The notes: generated from the sequence alone by a model not told the origin. A DNA stretch of 64,000 nucleotides from Cohnella sp. CFH 77786 (GCF_019400745.1 NZ_WJIB01000010.1:1-64000), one strand, 5' to 3'. Shown: positions 8,720-16,880, numbered from the stretch's first letter. Numbers and translations: made by a program.

Positions 8720-9677
8720 AATAATCCCTCCTCACCTTGTCCTCGGCCGCAAGCTCCAGCTCCATATGCCCGGGTTCCCCCAGCCGATGATTCACATGCT
8801 TAACGATTAAGGGCATTTGATTCAAAATGACGCGATCCCCCGCCCGAATGGCGTTGATGTCCGGAGCGGTGACCGAGAACGTCTCCTGCAGGCCGAGAAG
8901 AAGCTTGCGCGCGGCGGCTTTCGCTTCTCCGGGCGTTTGGATGGCGCAATCCTGAACGATTTTCTGCAGCGTTCCGTATTTCGCCGTATCCTTCTTTTCC
9001 ACCGCCAGAACGTTGGACAGCTTCTTTTCGTCGGAGGCAGCTCCCAAAACTTTAACCTGCGTCACGGCCCCCTCCAGCGTCCTCGTCTGCGCGACCTGCT
9101 CCACCATTTCCAATCCCCAGACCGTTGCGTTGCTCCCCAGCTTCACCAATCCGAGGCCGGCCGGGGTCATCCGCGCCCGAAACATGTCCCCGCCTTTGTC
9201 CACCGTCTCCTTCAAATCCTCCAAAATCATGGACATGATGGACTGGGCGCGTTTGATGTTACGGGACAGCTTAATCGAGGTATCCGCCACGCTCCCGACG
9301 GGGATACCCCATTCCTTCGCATAAACGCGCAGCCGCTGAGAGGCTGTCTGGCCCGCGGGCATCAGCTTTTCGTCCTCCGATTTGGCCAGATAGATGCTTC
9401 TGTCATACACGGTAACGCTGAGATGCTTACTCCCGCTATTGTCACTCTGGCATTCCCAGACGATGCCGGGGTGAAGCAGCGCTGCCGTGCCCGTCCCGCC
9501 GTAGGGCGTACCCGAAATGCGGATGCTTTGTCCCGGAGCAATGGCCGGAAGCCGTTCCGTGACCAGCAATCGAAGGTTCGCGCGGTACGCGATCTCCTCC
9601 AGGGACTCTTCCAACGAGATCTCTTCCACGAAATCGCTGATATCGAATTTGTCTCCCAAAATGACTTCGCAGCTCAC
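8712..9677 (-). CDS. xkdQ: XkdQ-like tail hub protein
   Basis: The protein is 321 residues if the GTG at 9677 is used. That start forms a GTGA overlap with the stop of the upstream LysM gene and has GGTGA about six bases upstream; a longer in-frame extension would run back inside the LysM gene and is rejected. The sequence (EVILGDKFDISDFVEEISLEESLEEIAYRANLRLLV ... LLHPGIVWECQSDNSGSKHLSVTVYDRSIYLAKSEDE) matches the XkdQ/gpD-like hub proteins of contractile tails. It should sit at the centre of the baseplate, below the LysM protein. Confidence 0.85.
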   Translation of the reverse strand: MSCEVILGDKFDISDFVEEISLEESLEEIAYRANLRLLVTERLPAIAPGQSIRISGTPYGGTGTAALLHPGIVWECQSDNSGSKHLSVTVYDRSIYLAKSEDEKLMPAGQTASQRLRVYAKEWGIPVGSVADTSIKLSRNIKRAQSIMSMILEDLKETVDKGGDMFRARMTPAGLGLVKLGSNATVWGLEMVEQVAQTRTLEGAVTQVKVLGAASDEKKLSNVLAVEKKDTAKYGTLQKIVQDCAIQTPGEAKAAARKLLLGLQETFSVTAPDINAIRAGDRVILNQMPLIVKHVNHRLGEPGHMELELAAEDKVRRDYFG

Positions 9678-10297
9678 GGCATCACCAGCTTTTGCCCGGG
9701 TTTGATGAGGCTCGGATTCGGTCCGATGACGGCTTTGTTCCGGTCGTAAATCGACTTCCACTTGCCGCTGTCCCCGAGCTGGAGCTTCGCGATCGCCCAA
9801 AGGGTATCGCCCGATTTAACCGTATATACTTTGGGTACCGGCTTAGGGTCGGAGCGCGTGTTCGTCCCTTTTTTACCGGCTGGCTTGGCTCTCATCTCCC
9901 GATAGGTCCGGAACGTAACGTCAAAATAAACGTCCCCCGGTTCCCCGCCTTTGAAGGTGGAACTGTGCGAGGAGAGCGTGACCAGTACATTGACTGCCGT
10001 CTCGGAAACGATGAGCTGCACGGGTTCCCGGCTGTTCATTAACGCCGTTAATCGGTTCATGGCTTCTTGCGGATCCGGATGATTGCCGCCACACATGCAA
10101 TAACTCTCGTCATGCACCTTGGGAAAAAAAGAAGAGAAGGCGATCTCCCTCACCTTCTCCCGCTGCGGGACGTCGACTTCCCCTACGGATAACAGATTCA
10201 CCGTCTCGAATTGCTTGTCCCGCCGGATCGTGATTTCCTCCGGATTCACGGGAAAAACGAACGCTTCTCCCGACGGGTAACGCAGCGAAATGTCCAA
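9674..10297 (-). CDS. xkdP: XkdP-like LysM tail protein
   Basis: This 207-residue protein has an N-terminal domain starting MDISLRYPSGEAFVFPVNPEEI and a C-terminal LysM domain from about residue 158 (VYTVKSGDTLWAIAKLQLGDSGKWKSIYDRNKAVI ... IKPGQKLVMP). LysM binds peptidoglycan or joins the hub to the tube in PBSX-type tails, like gp53 of T4. Length is close to PBSX XkdP. It follows the tape measure gene directly and overlaps the hub gene by four bases. Confidence 0.9.
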   Translation of the reverse strand: MDISLRYPSGEAFVFPVNPEEITIRRDKQFETVNLLSVGEVDVPQREKVREIAFSSFFPKVHDESYCMCGGNHPDPQEAMNRLTALMNSREPVQLIVSETAVNVLVTLSSHSSTFKGGEPGDVYFDVTFRTYREMRAKPAGKKGTNTRSDPKPVPKVYTVKSGDTLWAIAKLQLGDSGKWKSIYDRNKAVIGPNPSLIKPGQKLVMP

Positions 10298-10339
10298 CTT
10301 GGATCACCCTCTTTCTTCGCGGGTACGCGCGGTATGGAA

Positions 10340-11776
10340 TCAGGCTCTGTTCTCCATCGCTTGTTGAATGGAAGCCGCGATTTTGCTTCCGATGAGGGCG
10401 GAAATTTCATCATAGTTCAGCTTGTCCTCCACGGTCAGCTGAACGGCGCCGGTCGGCAGATTCACGTTGATGGACACCGCGCCGGCAGCGGTCACGTGTT
10501 GCGACCCGGGTAGCTGTCTAGAAAGTGGTGCGGCACCAGGTAGGGCAGCTTGCGCCGTAGCCGTGGGAAGAGGCATGATCGACGGTGGCGTCGGCGGCGG
10601 GACGACTTCCTCTTTCTTTTTCTTCTTGCGGCCGAAACCAAGGAAACTCTTCAGTTTGTCGCTTGCCTTGCCGAGCTTTTCGCCGACGAACTCCCCAACG
10701 GAGCTTCCGGCCAGACCTCCAATCGCGCCGCCGATCAAAGTACCTACCCCAGGCAGTATCGCAGTACCGATCGCCGCCCCGGCTGCTGCACCACCCCAGC
10801 CTCCAAGCGCGCTTCCGATGGCCCGATTCCGTTCTTTTCCGGGCTTGGCGGTAGCTATGTTTGCAATATCTGAAATGACTGATAAAGGACGGAAAGCTTT
10901 GCCTGCCAGAGAGGAAGCAGACCCTAGATATGGCGCTCCACTTGCCAATTTCGAATATTGGTTTGACCTCTTCAGCGCTGAAGCAGCTGAATCTGATTTT
11001 AACCCTCGTGTAGGTAAATAGCCCATTGTCGGATTGTTAGATCCGAAGATGCTAGCTAACAACTTCTTTCCAGCATTTAGTATCTTGTTGCCTTTCTTTC
11101 CGACATCTGGTGCTGAAGTTTTTGAGGAAAGCGGATTTCCATCTGCATCGACTAATGATTGAGGTTTATTTTGCGATCCAGAAAGGATACTCCTTCTTTC
11201 AGCTACAGCGCTCCCGCTACCAGTCGAACCACCAGTTGGATGAGAACTCGAGGTATTAGATCCTTTGCGTTTTATTAACCTATCGGTTACGAGATTCGCT
11301 GCTATACCTGAGATGGTTCCACTAATAATGTTTGACCCTAAATCAACAAACTTTTCTCCCCAGTTGATCCCATCGCCAGAATCGCCACCATTAACATTCA
11401 CATTCACAGTAATCGCCTCTAGCGAATCTTTCGCTTTTTTCGCGATCTTGTCCGTATCAAAAGCCGTAAGAAAAGCTTCTGTGAATGCCGCTCCGGCTTC
11501 CGCTCCCTTAGCCGTGAAAGATTGCTGGACAGCCGATGGTTCGGTTTCCACCGGCCAAACTTTTGACGTCATTTCGACCAAACGAGACTTCATTAGGTCT
11601 AACGAAGCGACCATTTGATTCGCCATCAACTGAACCACGGGGCTGATGCGCATTCGGTTGAACAACTTGCTCCGTTTCTCAAGTTGCATCATATACCGTT
11701 CCAACGCTTGAAGTCCCATCTGTGTCTGGACCAATCCGCTCGAATCGATCGACAGCTCAGCAACCTCTCCCGCCAT
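10340..11776 (-). CDS. Short tape measure protein
   Basis: This 478-residue protein starts MAGEVAELSIDSSGLVQTQMGLQALERYM. It has an N-terminal helical region, a flexible Ser/Gly-rich middle, a Gly/Ala-rich hydrophobic stretch with GxxxG repeats (about residues 335-370), a run of lysines and a proline-rich tail. Position between the tail chaperone and the LysM protein marks it as the tape measure. It is much shorter than PBSX XkdO (about 1,300 residues), implying a short tail. The middle third of the gene is visibly richer in A+T than its ends. The ATG at 11776 is five bases from the stop of the frameshifted chaperone extension. Confidence 0.75.
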   Translation of the reverse strand: MAGEVAELSIDSSGLVQTQMGLQALERYMMQLEKRSKLFNRMRISPVVQLMANQMVASLDLMKSRLVEMTSKVWPVETEPSAVQQSFTAKGAEAGAAFTEAFLTAFDTDKIAKKAKDSLEAITVNVNVNGGDSGDGINWGEKFVDLGSNIISGTISGIAANLVTDRLIKRKGSNTSSSHPTGGSTGSGSAVAERRSILSGSQNKPQSLVDADGNPLSSKTSAPDVGKKGNKILNAGKKLLASIFGSNNPTMGYLPTRGLKSDSAASALKRSNQYSKLASGAPYLGSASSLAGKAFRPLSVISDIANIATAKPGKERNRAIGSALGGWGGAAAGAAIGTAILPGVGTLIGGAIGGLAGSSVGEFVGEKLGKASDKLKSFLGFGRKKKKKEEVVPPPTPPSIMPLPTATAQAALPGAAPLSRQLPGSQHVTAAGAVSINVNLPTGAVQLTVEDKLNYDEISALIGSKIAASIQQAMENRA

Positions 11777-11780
11777 CTCC

Positions 11781-12352
11781 TCAACCTCCCTTCAACCCGG
11801 CTTGCGCCCGTTCGGCTTCCCACTCGAGCTCCATGCTCGCCATCAGGAAAAGCTGCTCCCCGCGAGGGAGCAGCCAGAACTCTCCGGGGCGCAGGTGATG
11901 GCGGACCCAGACGGCATGCAGCATGCCGGCGAGCGCCCCGGATCGGATCAGTTTTTTACGTCTTCCAGCTCCGTGTTGAAGCCGGACAGGTCAAGCACGA
12001 CGTCGCCGAGCGCCGACAACTCGCCCGCAAGCAGCAGCCGTTTGATCGCTTCCTCCGGCCCGCTCGCTCCGTATTTCGCCAGCAGCTTCGGATCCCCCCA
12101 GTTGGGGCTGACCGTCGAAGCCGCGATGAGCGACACGTTGAACAGCTCCTCGTCGAGCCGCTCCGTCGTTTGTCCGCGCCGTTCCTTCCGTTCCGTGGAA
12201 CGCTCGCGGATGCTGAACACCTGCTTGCCCGTCAGGCCGCGCAGGCGGACCGGGATGTTCAGCCGCTCCAGCCGCACCGTGCGATCCGGCACAGCGTCGG
12301 CATCGAGCAGCCGCTGCAAAATTTGTTCTTCCGTCAATTGCTCCATATCCAC
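11781..12352 (-). CDS. xkdN: Tail assembly chaperone XkdN, with predicted -1 frameshift extension
   Basis: The zero-frame product (12352-11948) is 134 residues: MDMEQLTEEQILQRLL ... VRLRGLTGKQVFSIRERST ... WGDPKLLAKYGA, matching the XkdN-like tail assembly family. The frame ends in codons GTA AAA AAC TGA, so the canonical slippery heptamer A AAA AAC (11957-11951) lies directly before the stop. A -1 slip opens 56 further codons ending at 11781, including HLRPGEFWLLPRGEQLFLMAS, which resembles the second half of gpG-GT-type chaperones. The fused product would be 190 residues. Such chaperones coat the tape measure protein during tail assembly. Confidence 0.8.
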
Positions 12353-12394
12353 GCTTATTTCCTCCTCCTTCGCTTCTCTTTAGCCGTGAGACTC

Positions 12395-12473
12395 AGCCAA
12401 CAGCCGTTTGCCGTGAACCTTCTGCCTTCTGCGTTCTGCTATTAGCAGACTGCCGTCAACCGCCCGTCGGCCG
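12395..12473. repeat. Degenerate seven-base repeats inside the tail operon
   Basis: The unusually long gap (about 120 bases) between the tube gene and the chaperone gene contains imperfect heptamer units such as CCTTCTG, CCTTCTG, CGTTCTG and later CCGTCAA. The period of seven and the CTGCC words resemble the clearer array at 31,763-31,860. Every other junction in this operon is tight, so this segment looks inserted. Confidence 0.4.
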
Positions 12474-12881
12474 TCAACCGGCCACGATCGGATCCAGCAG
12501 CTCGTAGCCTTCGAAAGTGAAAGCCGTCTCCTCCGCGACTTCTTCTCCCGCCGTCCAGTTGGCGAGCTGGATCTTATCCGCCACGCAGTTCATGAGCCGG
12601 ATGCGCTCGAAGCCGTACGCCTCCGGGTCGGACAGCTTGTTGATGATCTCGAATTTGGCGAACCCTCTCGAAATCATGTCGCTGGTCACCTTGTACCCGC
12701 TCATCGTGCCGGTGCCTTTCTTCGCGCCGAGCTTGTGCGTCGTCCATTCCTTGCCCGAGAGCTTCAGCTCCCGCTTCTCCACCTCGACCGACGCCTCGAG
12801 TTTGTTGATGTTCGTCTGCCAAACCCCGTCGATGAATACTTGCCCGTACGTGCCGAGAATCGCTCTGGTCGGATCCATCAT
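12474..12881 (-). CDS. xkdM: Tail tube protein XkdM (DUF2001)
   Basis: This 135-residue protein reads MMDPTRAILGTYGQVFIDGVWQTN, then LEASVEVEKRELKLSGKEWTTHKLGAKKGTGTMSGYKVTSDM. This is the well-conserved XkdM/DUF2001 tube subunit, which forms the inner tube driven through the target envelope when the sheath contracts. Length is close to PBSX XkdM. It lies directly after the sheath gene with 21 bases between. Confidence 0.9.
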   Translation of the reverse strand: MMDPTRAILGTYGQVFIDGVWQTNINKLEASVEVEKRELKLSGKEWTTHKLGAKKGTGTMSGYKVTSDMISRGFAKFEIINKLSDPEAYGFERIRLMNCVADKIQLANWTAGEEVAEETAFTFEGYELLDPIVAG

Positions 12882-12902
12882 GTCCGCTCCTCCCCCTTGT
12901 CC

Positions 12903-14351
12903 TTATCGCACCACGAAGGTGCTGAAAATTTGTTCCATGACATCCGTGAGCCGGGCTTCCCATTTCAGGAATACCTGGTCCGGCTCCGGCGTCTGGTCCG
13001 GATCGACGAAGACGTCGTAGCCGTCGGCTTCGATCACGCCCGCTTGGGCCAGCGTCTGCAGATACTGCTTGCAGGCACCGATCAGCGCCAGGCGGCCTTC
13101 CTCGGTGTTGTTCACTTTGCCGATATAGCTCTCTTCCGCGGTCCGCTGAAGGTCGGCGTTGATGCTGTCCATGACGCGGACCGTGCGGATTTTCTTCCAG
13201 GCGTTGTTCTGTCCGGCGCGCGGAGCCTGCAGGCTGTTGATGCCCCGCAGCGCCTTCACCTGCCGCCCGTCATGGACGAGCAGGAACACGCCCCCGCGGA
13301 CCGCTTGTTCCTGCTCGGCGCGCGTCCAGCGCCGGGTTACGTCTTCGAACGGCGTAGCCGCATAGGTAGCGGAAGCGTTCAAGGCTTGTCCGGCGATCAA
13401 TCCGGCTGCGTACGCGGACAATTGCGCGGAGCTGTAGCTCTCGCCGCCCAGACGCGCTCCCGTCCCCAAGCTCACGATGCCTTCGTGGTTGAAACCCGCG
13501 CTGCGGGCAACGGCCTTCGCCACCGCGTCCGTCGCCGCGTCATCCGCCGCGGACCCGCCCAGAACGGCGATGACGCCCTTGCCTTCTCCGCGGATACGCG
13601 CGATCCATGCCACGAGGCTGGCCTGCAGCGATGCGTCCGACACTCCGTCCAGCGCGAAAGCGTCGAACTGCTGCGTCTCGAACGCCGCGAACGCGTCGAC
13701 GTAGTCGGAATTGGCCAGTCCGGCCACACCGGAATCGCCCCCCGCCATCGAGACGCCCGTGACGTTCGCCAAAGCTCCGTTCCCGTCGGCCAGCTTCTCC
13801 GCCCGGATCCACACGTTGCCGGAGTCGGCGTTCACCGCGTCGACCGCGTTCTGGATCGACCCGCCGGCGAACGTAAACGTCCGAAGGAGCGTCGTGCCTT
13901 CGTGCAGGCGCAGGTCTTTCTTCGTCGCGTCCACCGGGTTCGACTGCACGGTGAGCCGGAATGCGTTACCGCGAGCACCCGGGTACAAGGCTGTCACCTT
14001 GAGTACGTTCGCGGGCGTAGCGCCGGTATCTTGAAGCGTTGCGGACGAAGCCGCCGCGTTGCCGTCCGCCAGCCGATACGCCAGCACTTTGCGGGCGCCG
14101 CCCAGCAGCGCCAGCCGCAAAGCCGCATAAGCTGTCGCTCCATCCGTGCCGTCCCGCGTGAACGCATTCGCCGCGCCCGCTTCGTCCGTCACTTCGACGA
14201 ACTGCTTGACGGGGCCCCAATGCGCTTTCACCGGAACCGCAATAACGCCCCTCGATCCCGGCTGGACCGCCGCGGCCGCCGCCGCTTGAAATGCCATATA
14301 GAAACCGGGCAACACCGGTTTGTCCGTCTGACTCCAAGTTCCTCCCGCCAT
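12903..14351 (-). CDS. xkdK: Contractile tail sheath protein XkdK
   Basis: This 482-residue protein has the N-terminal sheath motif GVIAVPVKAHWGPVKQFVEV, an inserted outer domain, and a C-terminal sheath core (FEDVTRRWTRAEQEQAVRGGVFLLVHDGRQVKALRGINSL ... KKIRTVRVMDSI). Length is near PBSX XkdK. Its presence makes the particle contractile (R-type) rather than flexible. It is preceded by the YqzN/YkzM-like small gene and followed by the tube gene, the PBSX order. Confidence 0.92.
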   Translation of the reverse strand: MAGGTWSQTDKPVLPGFYMAFQAAAAAAVQPGSRGVIAVPVKAHWGPVKQFVEVTDEAGAANAFTRDGTDGATAYAALRLALLGGARKVLAYRLADGNAAASSATLQDTGATPANVLKVTALYPGARGNAFRLTVQSNPVDATKKDLRLHEGTTLLRTFTFAGGSIQNAVDAVNADSGNVWIRAEKLADGNGALANVTGVSMAGGDSGVAGLANSDYVDAFAAFETQQFDAFALDGVSDASLQASLVAWIARIRGEGKGVIAVLGGSAADDAATDAVAKAVARSAGFNHEGIVSLGTGARLGGESYSSAQLSAYAAGLIAGQALNASATYAATPFEDVTRRWTRAEQEQAVRGGVFLLVHDGRQVKALRGINSLQAPRAGQNNAWKKIRTVRVMDSINADLQRTAEESYIGKVNNTEEGRLALIGACKQYLQTLAQAGVIEADGYDVFVDPDQTPEPDQVFLKWEARLTDVMEQIFSTFVVR

Positions 14352-14352
14352 G

Positions 14353-14544
14353 TTACATCACCTTCCGTTTCATGAATGTAGACACGAAGCCGCGGGCTTC
14401 GTCCAAGGTCAATTCCGTTTCCCTTACGCCGTGCAGCGCCCCGGCGAGCGCTTCCGGCTTCACGCCGAACAGCGCCTCCGCGTAGGTCGCCAGCTCTTCC
14501 CGGGTGTATTTCTCCCCGCCGGCTCCCGTTTTCTTCCCTGCCAT
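14353..14544 (-). CDS. YqzN/YkzM-like small phage protein
   Basis: This is a 63-residue protein: a short Lys/Gly-rich start (MAGKKTGAGGEKYTREEL), then ALFGVKPEALAGALHGVRETELTLDEARGFVSTFMKRKV. The second half matches the short YqzN/YkzM domain found before sheath genes in PBSX and skin. The ATG at 14544 has GGGGTGAG about eight bases upstream. It may be a DNA- or protein-binding assembly factor; its role is unknown. Confidence 0.65.
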   Translation of the reverse strand: MAGKKTGAGGEKYTREELATYAEALFGVKPEALAGALHGVRETELTLDEARGFVSTFMKRKVM

Positions 14545-14564
14545 CGTAAGCTCACCCCATGATC

Positions 14565-15410
14565 TTAAGTATGAATGCCGTGAATGCCCACTTTCCTCAT
14601 CAGCGGGGCCGCCCCCGCCGTCCGGCTCATCCTCCGGGACAACGCGACCTCCACTTGCCCGGCGGTCAAGCCGTCGGCTTCCAGGTTCGCCTGGATTTCC
14701 GCAACCTTCAAATAAATCCGCCCTACGGAATCGAGCGCGATCTTCGTTCCGGCTTGCAGCCGTCCCGCCGCTTCGAATACGGCGGCCGCCTCCCCGTTCG
14801 CGGTCGGTCCGAGAAAATGCCCGACGATTCGCTTCCGCATCTCGTACGCGGCCGAACCGAGCTCCCGCGTTTCCGCGGCTTGGATTCTCCACAACACCGC
14901 AGGCCTCGCCAAATTCGGCGGCCAGACGCCCAGATGAACGCGCCACCCGCCGCCCAGCCAAGCTTCGGACCAGCGTCCCAGCGCGGTCAACCAGACGTCG
15001 GCCGGCAACGTTTCCGCGGCCGAATGGTCCGGAATCCCCCAAATCGCGAAGCGGATTCCCCTCGTAATGGCCGTTTTCGCCTCGTCCAGCCTGTCGCCGT
15101 CCACCGTCCCCCGGTAGCGGCACACGAACGTTTCTCCCGTCACCGCATCCGACAACGATTGCCCGTCCAACGCTTGGACGATCGCGCCGACCAGCCCGTC
15201 CACTTGTCCGAACCCGGCCCCCGCCTGCGAATAGGGCCAAATTTCGTACGTTCTCCGGATCCCCGACCAGGCGTTCTCGACGGCGTCCGGTCCCTGAACG
15301 ATGACCACATACGGCGTTTGCGCCGCCGATACGTCCTCGTGCATCTCGAACGCTTGTCCGTTCAGCGCCGGGATCGCCTCGCGCAACCGCTGCCGAATCG
15401 CTTCTCTCAT
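14565..15410 (-). CDS. Tail terminator-like protein, apparently two domains
   Basis: The protein is 281 residues from the ATG at 15410, which has GGAGGTGAG upstream; a longer frame lacks such a site. Residues 1-130 (MREAIRQRLREAIPALNG ... TPYVVIVQGPDAV ... YEIWPYSQAGAGFGQVDGLVGAIVQAL) resemble DUF3168/gp17-type tail completion proteins. The remainder contains a similar start (ALGRWSEAWLGGGWRVHLGVWPPNLARPAVLWRI ... YEMRKRIVGHFL), suggesting a second, diverged copy. In a particle without a head, such a protein would cap the sheath and tube top. Confidence 0.6.
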   Translation of the reverse strand: MREAIRQRLREAIPALNGQAFEMHEDVSAAQTPYVVIVQGPDAVENAWSGIRRTYEIWPYSQAGAGFGQVDGLVGAIVQALDGQSLSDAVTGETFVCRYRGTVDGDRLDEAKTAITRGIRFAIWGIPDHSAAETLPADVWLTALGRWSEAWLGGGWRVHLGVWPPNLARPAVLWRIQAAETRELGSAAYEMRKRIVGHFLGPTANGEAAAVFEAAGRLQAGTKIALDSVGRIYLKVAEIQANLEADGLTAGQVEVALSRRMSRTAGAAPLMRKVGIHGIHT

Positions 15411-15472
15411 CCTCTCACCTCCCCGCTTCCAAACTGGCCTTGCATCCCTAGGTGGCAATCGTATGACAAACC

Positions 15473-16039
15473 TCATCCAACCCGGCACTCTCCCTCGACC
15501 GCCAACAAAATCTTCCTCTGCGCACGGGTCATGTACGTACCTACGCTCGATTTGCTGATGCCCAGCAGTCCGGCGATTTCGGCGAACGTGAAGCACTCGC
15601 CGTGCGCAAGCACGTAACAGTCCCGCTCCCTCTCCGTCAGGACGCCAAGCACGCGCTCCAGCCGTTCGCGGAATTCCTCCTGATCGGAGGGGATACTCTC
15701 CGTCTGCCGCGCGGCTGCCTGCATCGCCTGCATCCGGGACGGGTCCGTCAAGACCTCCCTCTGGTAACCGGCCCTTCTCTCAATGCCCCTTCGGTTTCCC
15801 GGCATTCTCCCCGTTTCCAGCCATTCGATGATATAGGAGCAGCTCGCGATCATCTCCATGATCCATTTGCGGTCTTGTTCCAATGCCAACAGCCGATTCA
15901 TGTCCTCCATCGTGCGGACCGGCTCCATCGCCGAAATTTTCACGGTTAAATCGCTCGCGATCCGCAGCAGGGAACGGCGGGTTTCCAAATAATTCTCCAA
16001 ACTGGCGGGGCCAAGATCGACAATACGGTTCAAGTTCAT
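15473..16039 (-). CDS. Xpf-like sigma-70 region 4 activator of the tail operon
   Basis: This 188-residue protein has a helical N-terminal part and, from about residue 130, a sigma region 4 fold: RVLGVLTERERDCYVLAHGECFTFAEIAGLLGISKSSVGTYMTRAQRKI, a clear helix-turn-helix. It resembles PBSX Xpf-type positive control factors. It lies directly upstream of the tail genes on the same strand and is transcribed divergently from the XRE repressor, so it is probably the switch gene held off by that repressor. A TTGACT-N17-TAGGAT promoter lies upstream (16165-16193). Confidence 0.75.
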   Translation of the reverse strand: MNLNRIVDLGPASLENYLETRRSLLRIASDLTVKISAMEPVRTMEDMNRLLALEQDRKWIMEMIASCSYIIEWLETGRMPGNRRGIERRAGYQREVLTDPSRMQAMQAAARQTESIPSDQEEFRERLERVLGVLTERERDCYVLAHGECFTFAEIAGLLGISKSSVGTYMTRAQRKILLAVEGECRVG

Positions 16040-16064
16040 GTCTCCACACTCCCTTGCTCACATT

Positions 16065-16242
16065 TTTACCGTTTTGGTAAACGCGCTCGACGACTCTCCT
16101 ACATCCTGCGCAAAAAGATCCCCTCATCGAGCGAAGTGTTTTACCATAACGGTAATATACCATGATCCTAGCGGATGATATTTCCAAAGTCAATGATAAA
16201 ATTTCCAAAACGGCAAAACATGATCTTTACCGCAACGACAAC
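16065..16242. promoter_or_regulatory. Operator array TTTACC-N5-GGTAAA between repressor and activator
   Basis: The perfect palindrome TTTACCGTTTTGGTAAA lies at 16065-16081 and the near-perfect TTTACCATAACGGTAAT at 16140-16156. Weaker versions are at 16202-16218 (TTTCCAAAACGGCAAAA) and 16226-16242 (TTTACCGCAACGACAAC). They flank both divergent promoters. The second site starts just after the activator -10 and the fourth covers the repressor -35. This is the arrangement expected for XRE repressor binding with autoregulation. Confidence 0.7.
16165..16193 (-). promoter_or_regulatory. Promoter of the Xpf-like activator
   Basis: On the minus strand TTGACT (16193-16188) and TAGGAT (16170-16165) are separated by 17 bases. 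The predicted start of transcription overlaps the operator at 16140-16156. Confidence 0.6.
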
Positions 16243-16253
16243 TTTGCTATAAT
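16225..16253 (+). promoter_or_regulatory. Promoter of the XRE repressor
   Basis: A perfect TATAAT lies at 16248-16253; the -35 is a weak TTTACC (16226-16231) with a 16-base spacer, overlapping an operator-like site. The repressor ATG is 34 bases after the -10. Confidence 0.6.
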
Positions 16254-16286
16254 AGAATCATCCGATACCGAAAAGGAAGATCGACG

Positions 16287-16691
16287 ATGTCACTAGGTTC
16301 TCGCCTCCGCGAGCGCAGGGAGAAGCTTGGCAAGACGCAGCTGGACACGGCCCGGGATCTCGGAATCAGCAACGTGCAGCTGTCCCGGTACGAGTCGGGC
16401 GACCGCAAGCCGGACCCGGGCATGCTGAGCCGTTTCGCCGAATACTACAACACCACGGCCGACTACCTCCTGGGCAGGACGGACGATCCCGTCCCGGATC
16501 GCGCCGATCCGGCGTCCGCGTCCTCCCAGGCGGAGTTCGAAGCCTTTATCAACGATCCAGAGCACGGCGTTTTTTTCAAGGAGTATCTCGCCGCCCCGGA
16601 AGCGCGCAAGGAAGAGATGCGCAGATTCTGGGAATTCATTCGGGAGAAGGAACAGGGGAGGAAGCCGGGAGACCGGCAAGGGGAATCCTGA
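16287..16691 (+). CDS. XRE-family repressor of the tail cluster
   Basis: This 134-residue protein has an N-terminal helix-turn-helix domain (LGSRLRERREKLGKTQLDTARDLGISNVQLSRYESGDRKPDPGMLSRFAEYY, ending ADYLLGRTDDP) and a charged C-terminal half (YLAAPEARKEEMRRFWEFIREKEQG). This is the layout of PBSX Xre and ICEBs1 ImmR. It is divergent from the activator and followed by an ImmA-type protease gene, the usual partner that removes such repressors after DNA damage. It probably binds the TTTACC-N5-GGTAAA sites. Confidence 0.85.
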   Translation: MSLGSRLRERREKLGKTQLDTARDLGISNVQLSRYESGDRKPDPGMLSRFAEYYNTTADYLLGRTDDPVPDRADPASASSQAEFEAFINDPEHGVFFKEYLAAPEARKEEMRRFWEFIREKEQGRKPGDRQGES

Positions 16692-16765
16692 AATCATCCC
16701 GAGGAACATTTATATAAGTGAAACGGCTACGCGTTCCTTTACGGACGAATAGACGTTTTATCGAA

Positions 16766-16834
16766 GTGATTCAGATAAGCATGGCAGATTTTATCCTTTC
16801 TGAATCACCAAAAAAGCCCGGCAGGGCTTTTCTT
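16766..16834 (+). terminator. Hairpin pair between repressor and protease genes
   Basis: GTGATTCAGA (16766-16775) pairs with TCTGAATCAC (16799-16808). It is followed directly by a compact terminator, AAAAAGCCC-GGCA-GGGCTTTT with a T-rich tail, ending near 16834. The protease gene starts 47 bases later, so it may depend on read-through or on its own unseen promoter. Confidence 0.7.
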
Positions 16835-16880
16835 TTCCACCTATAGGCGAACATACATTCCCGTGATTCGGAGTGAACTC

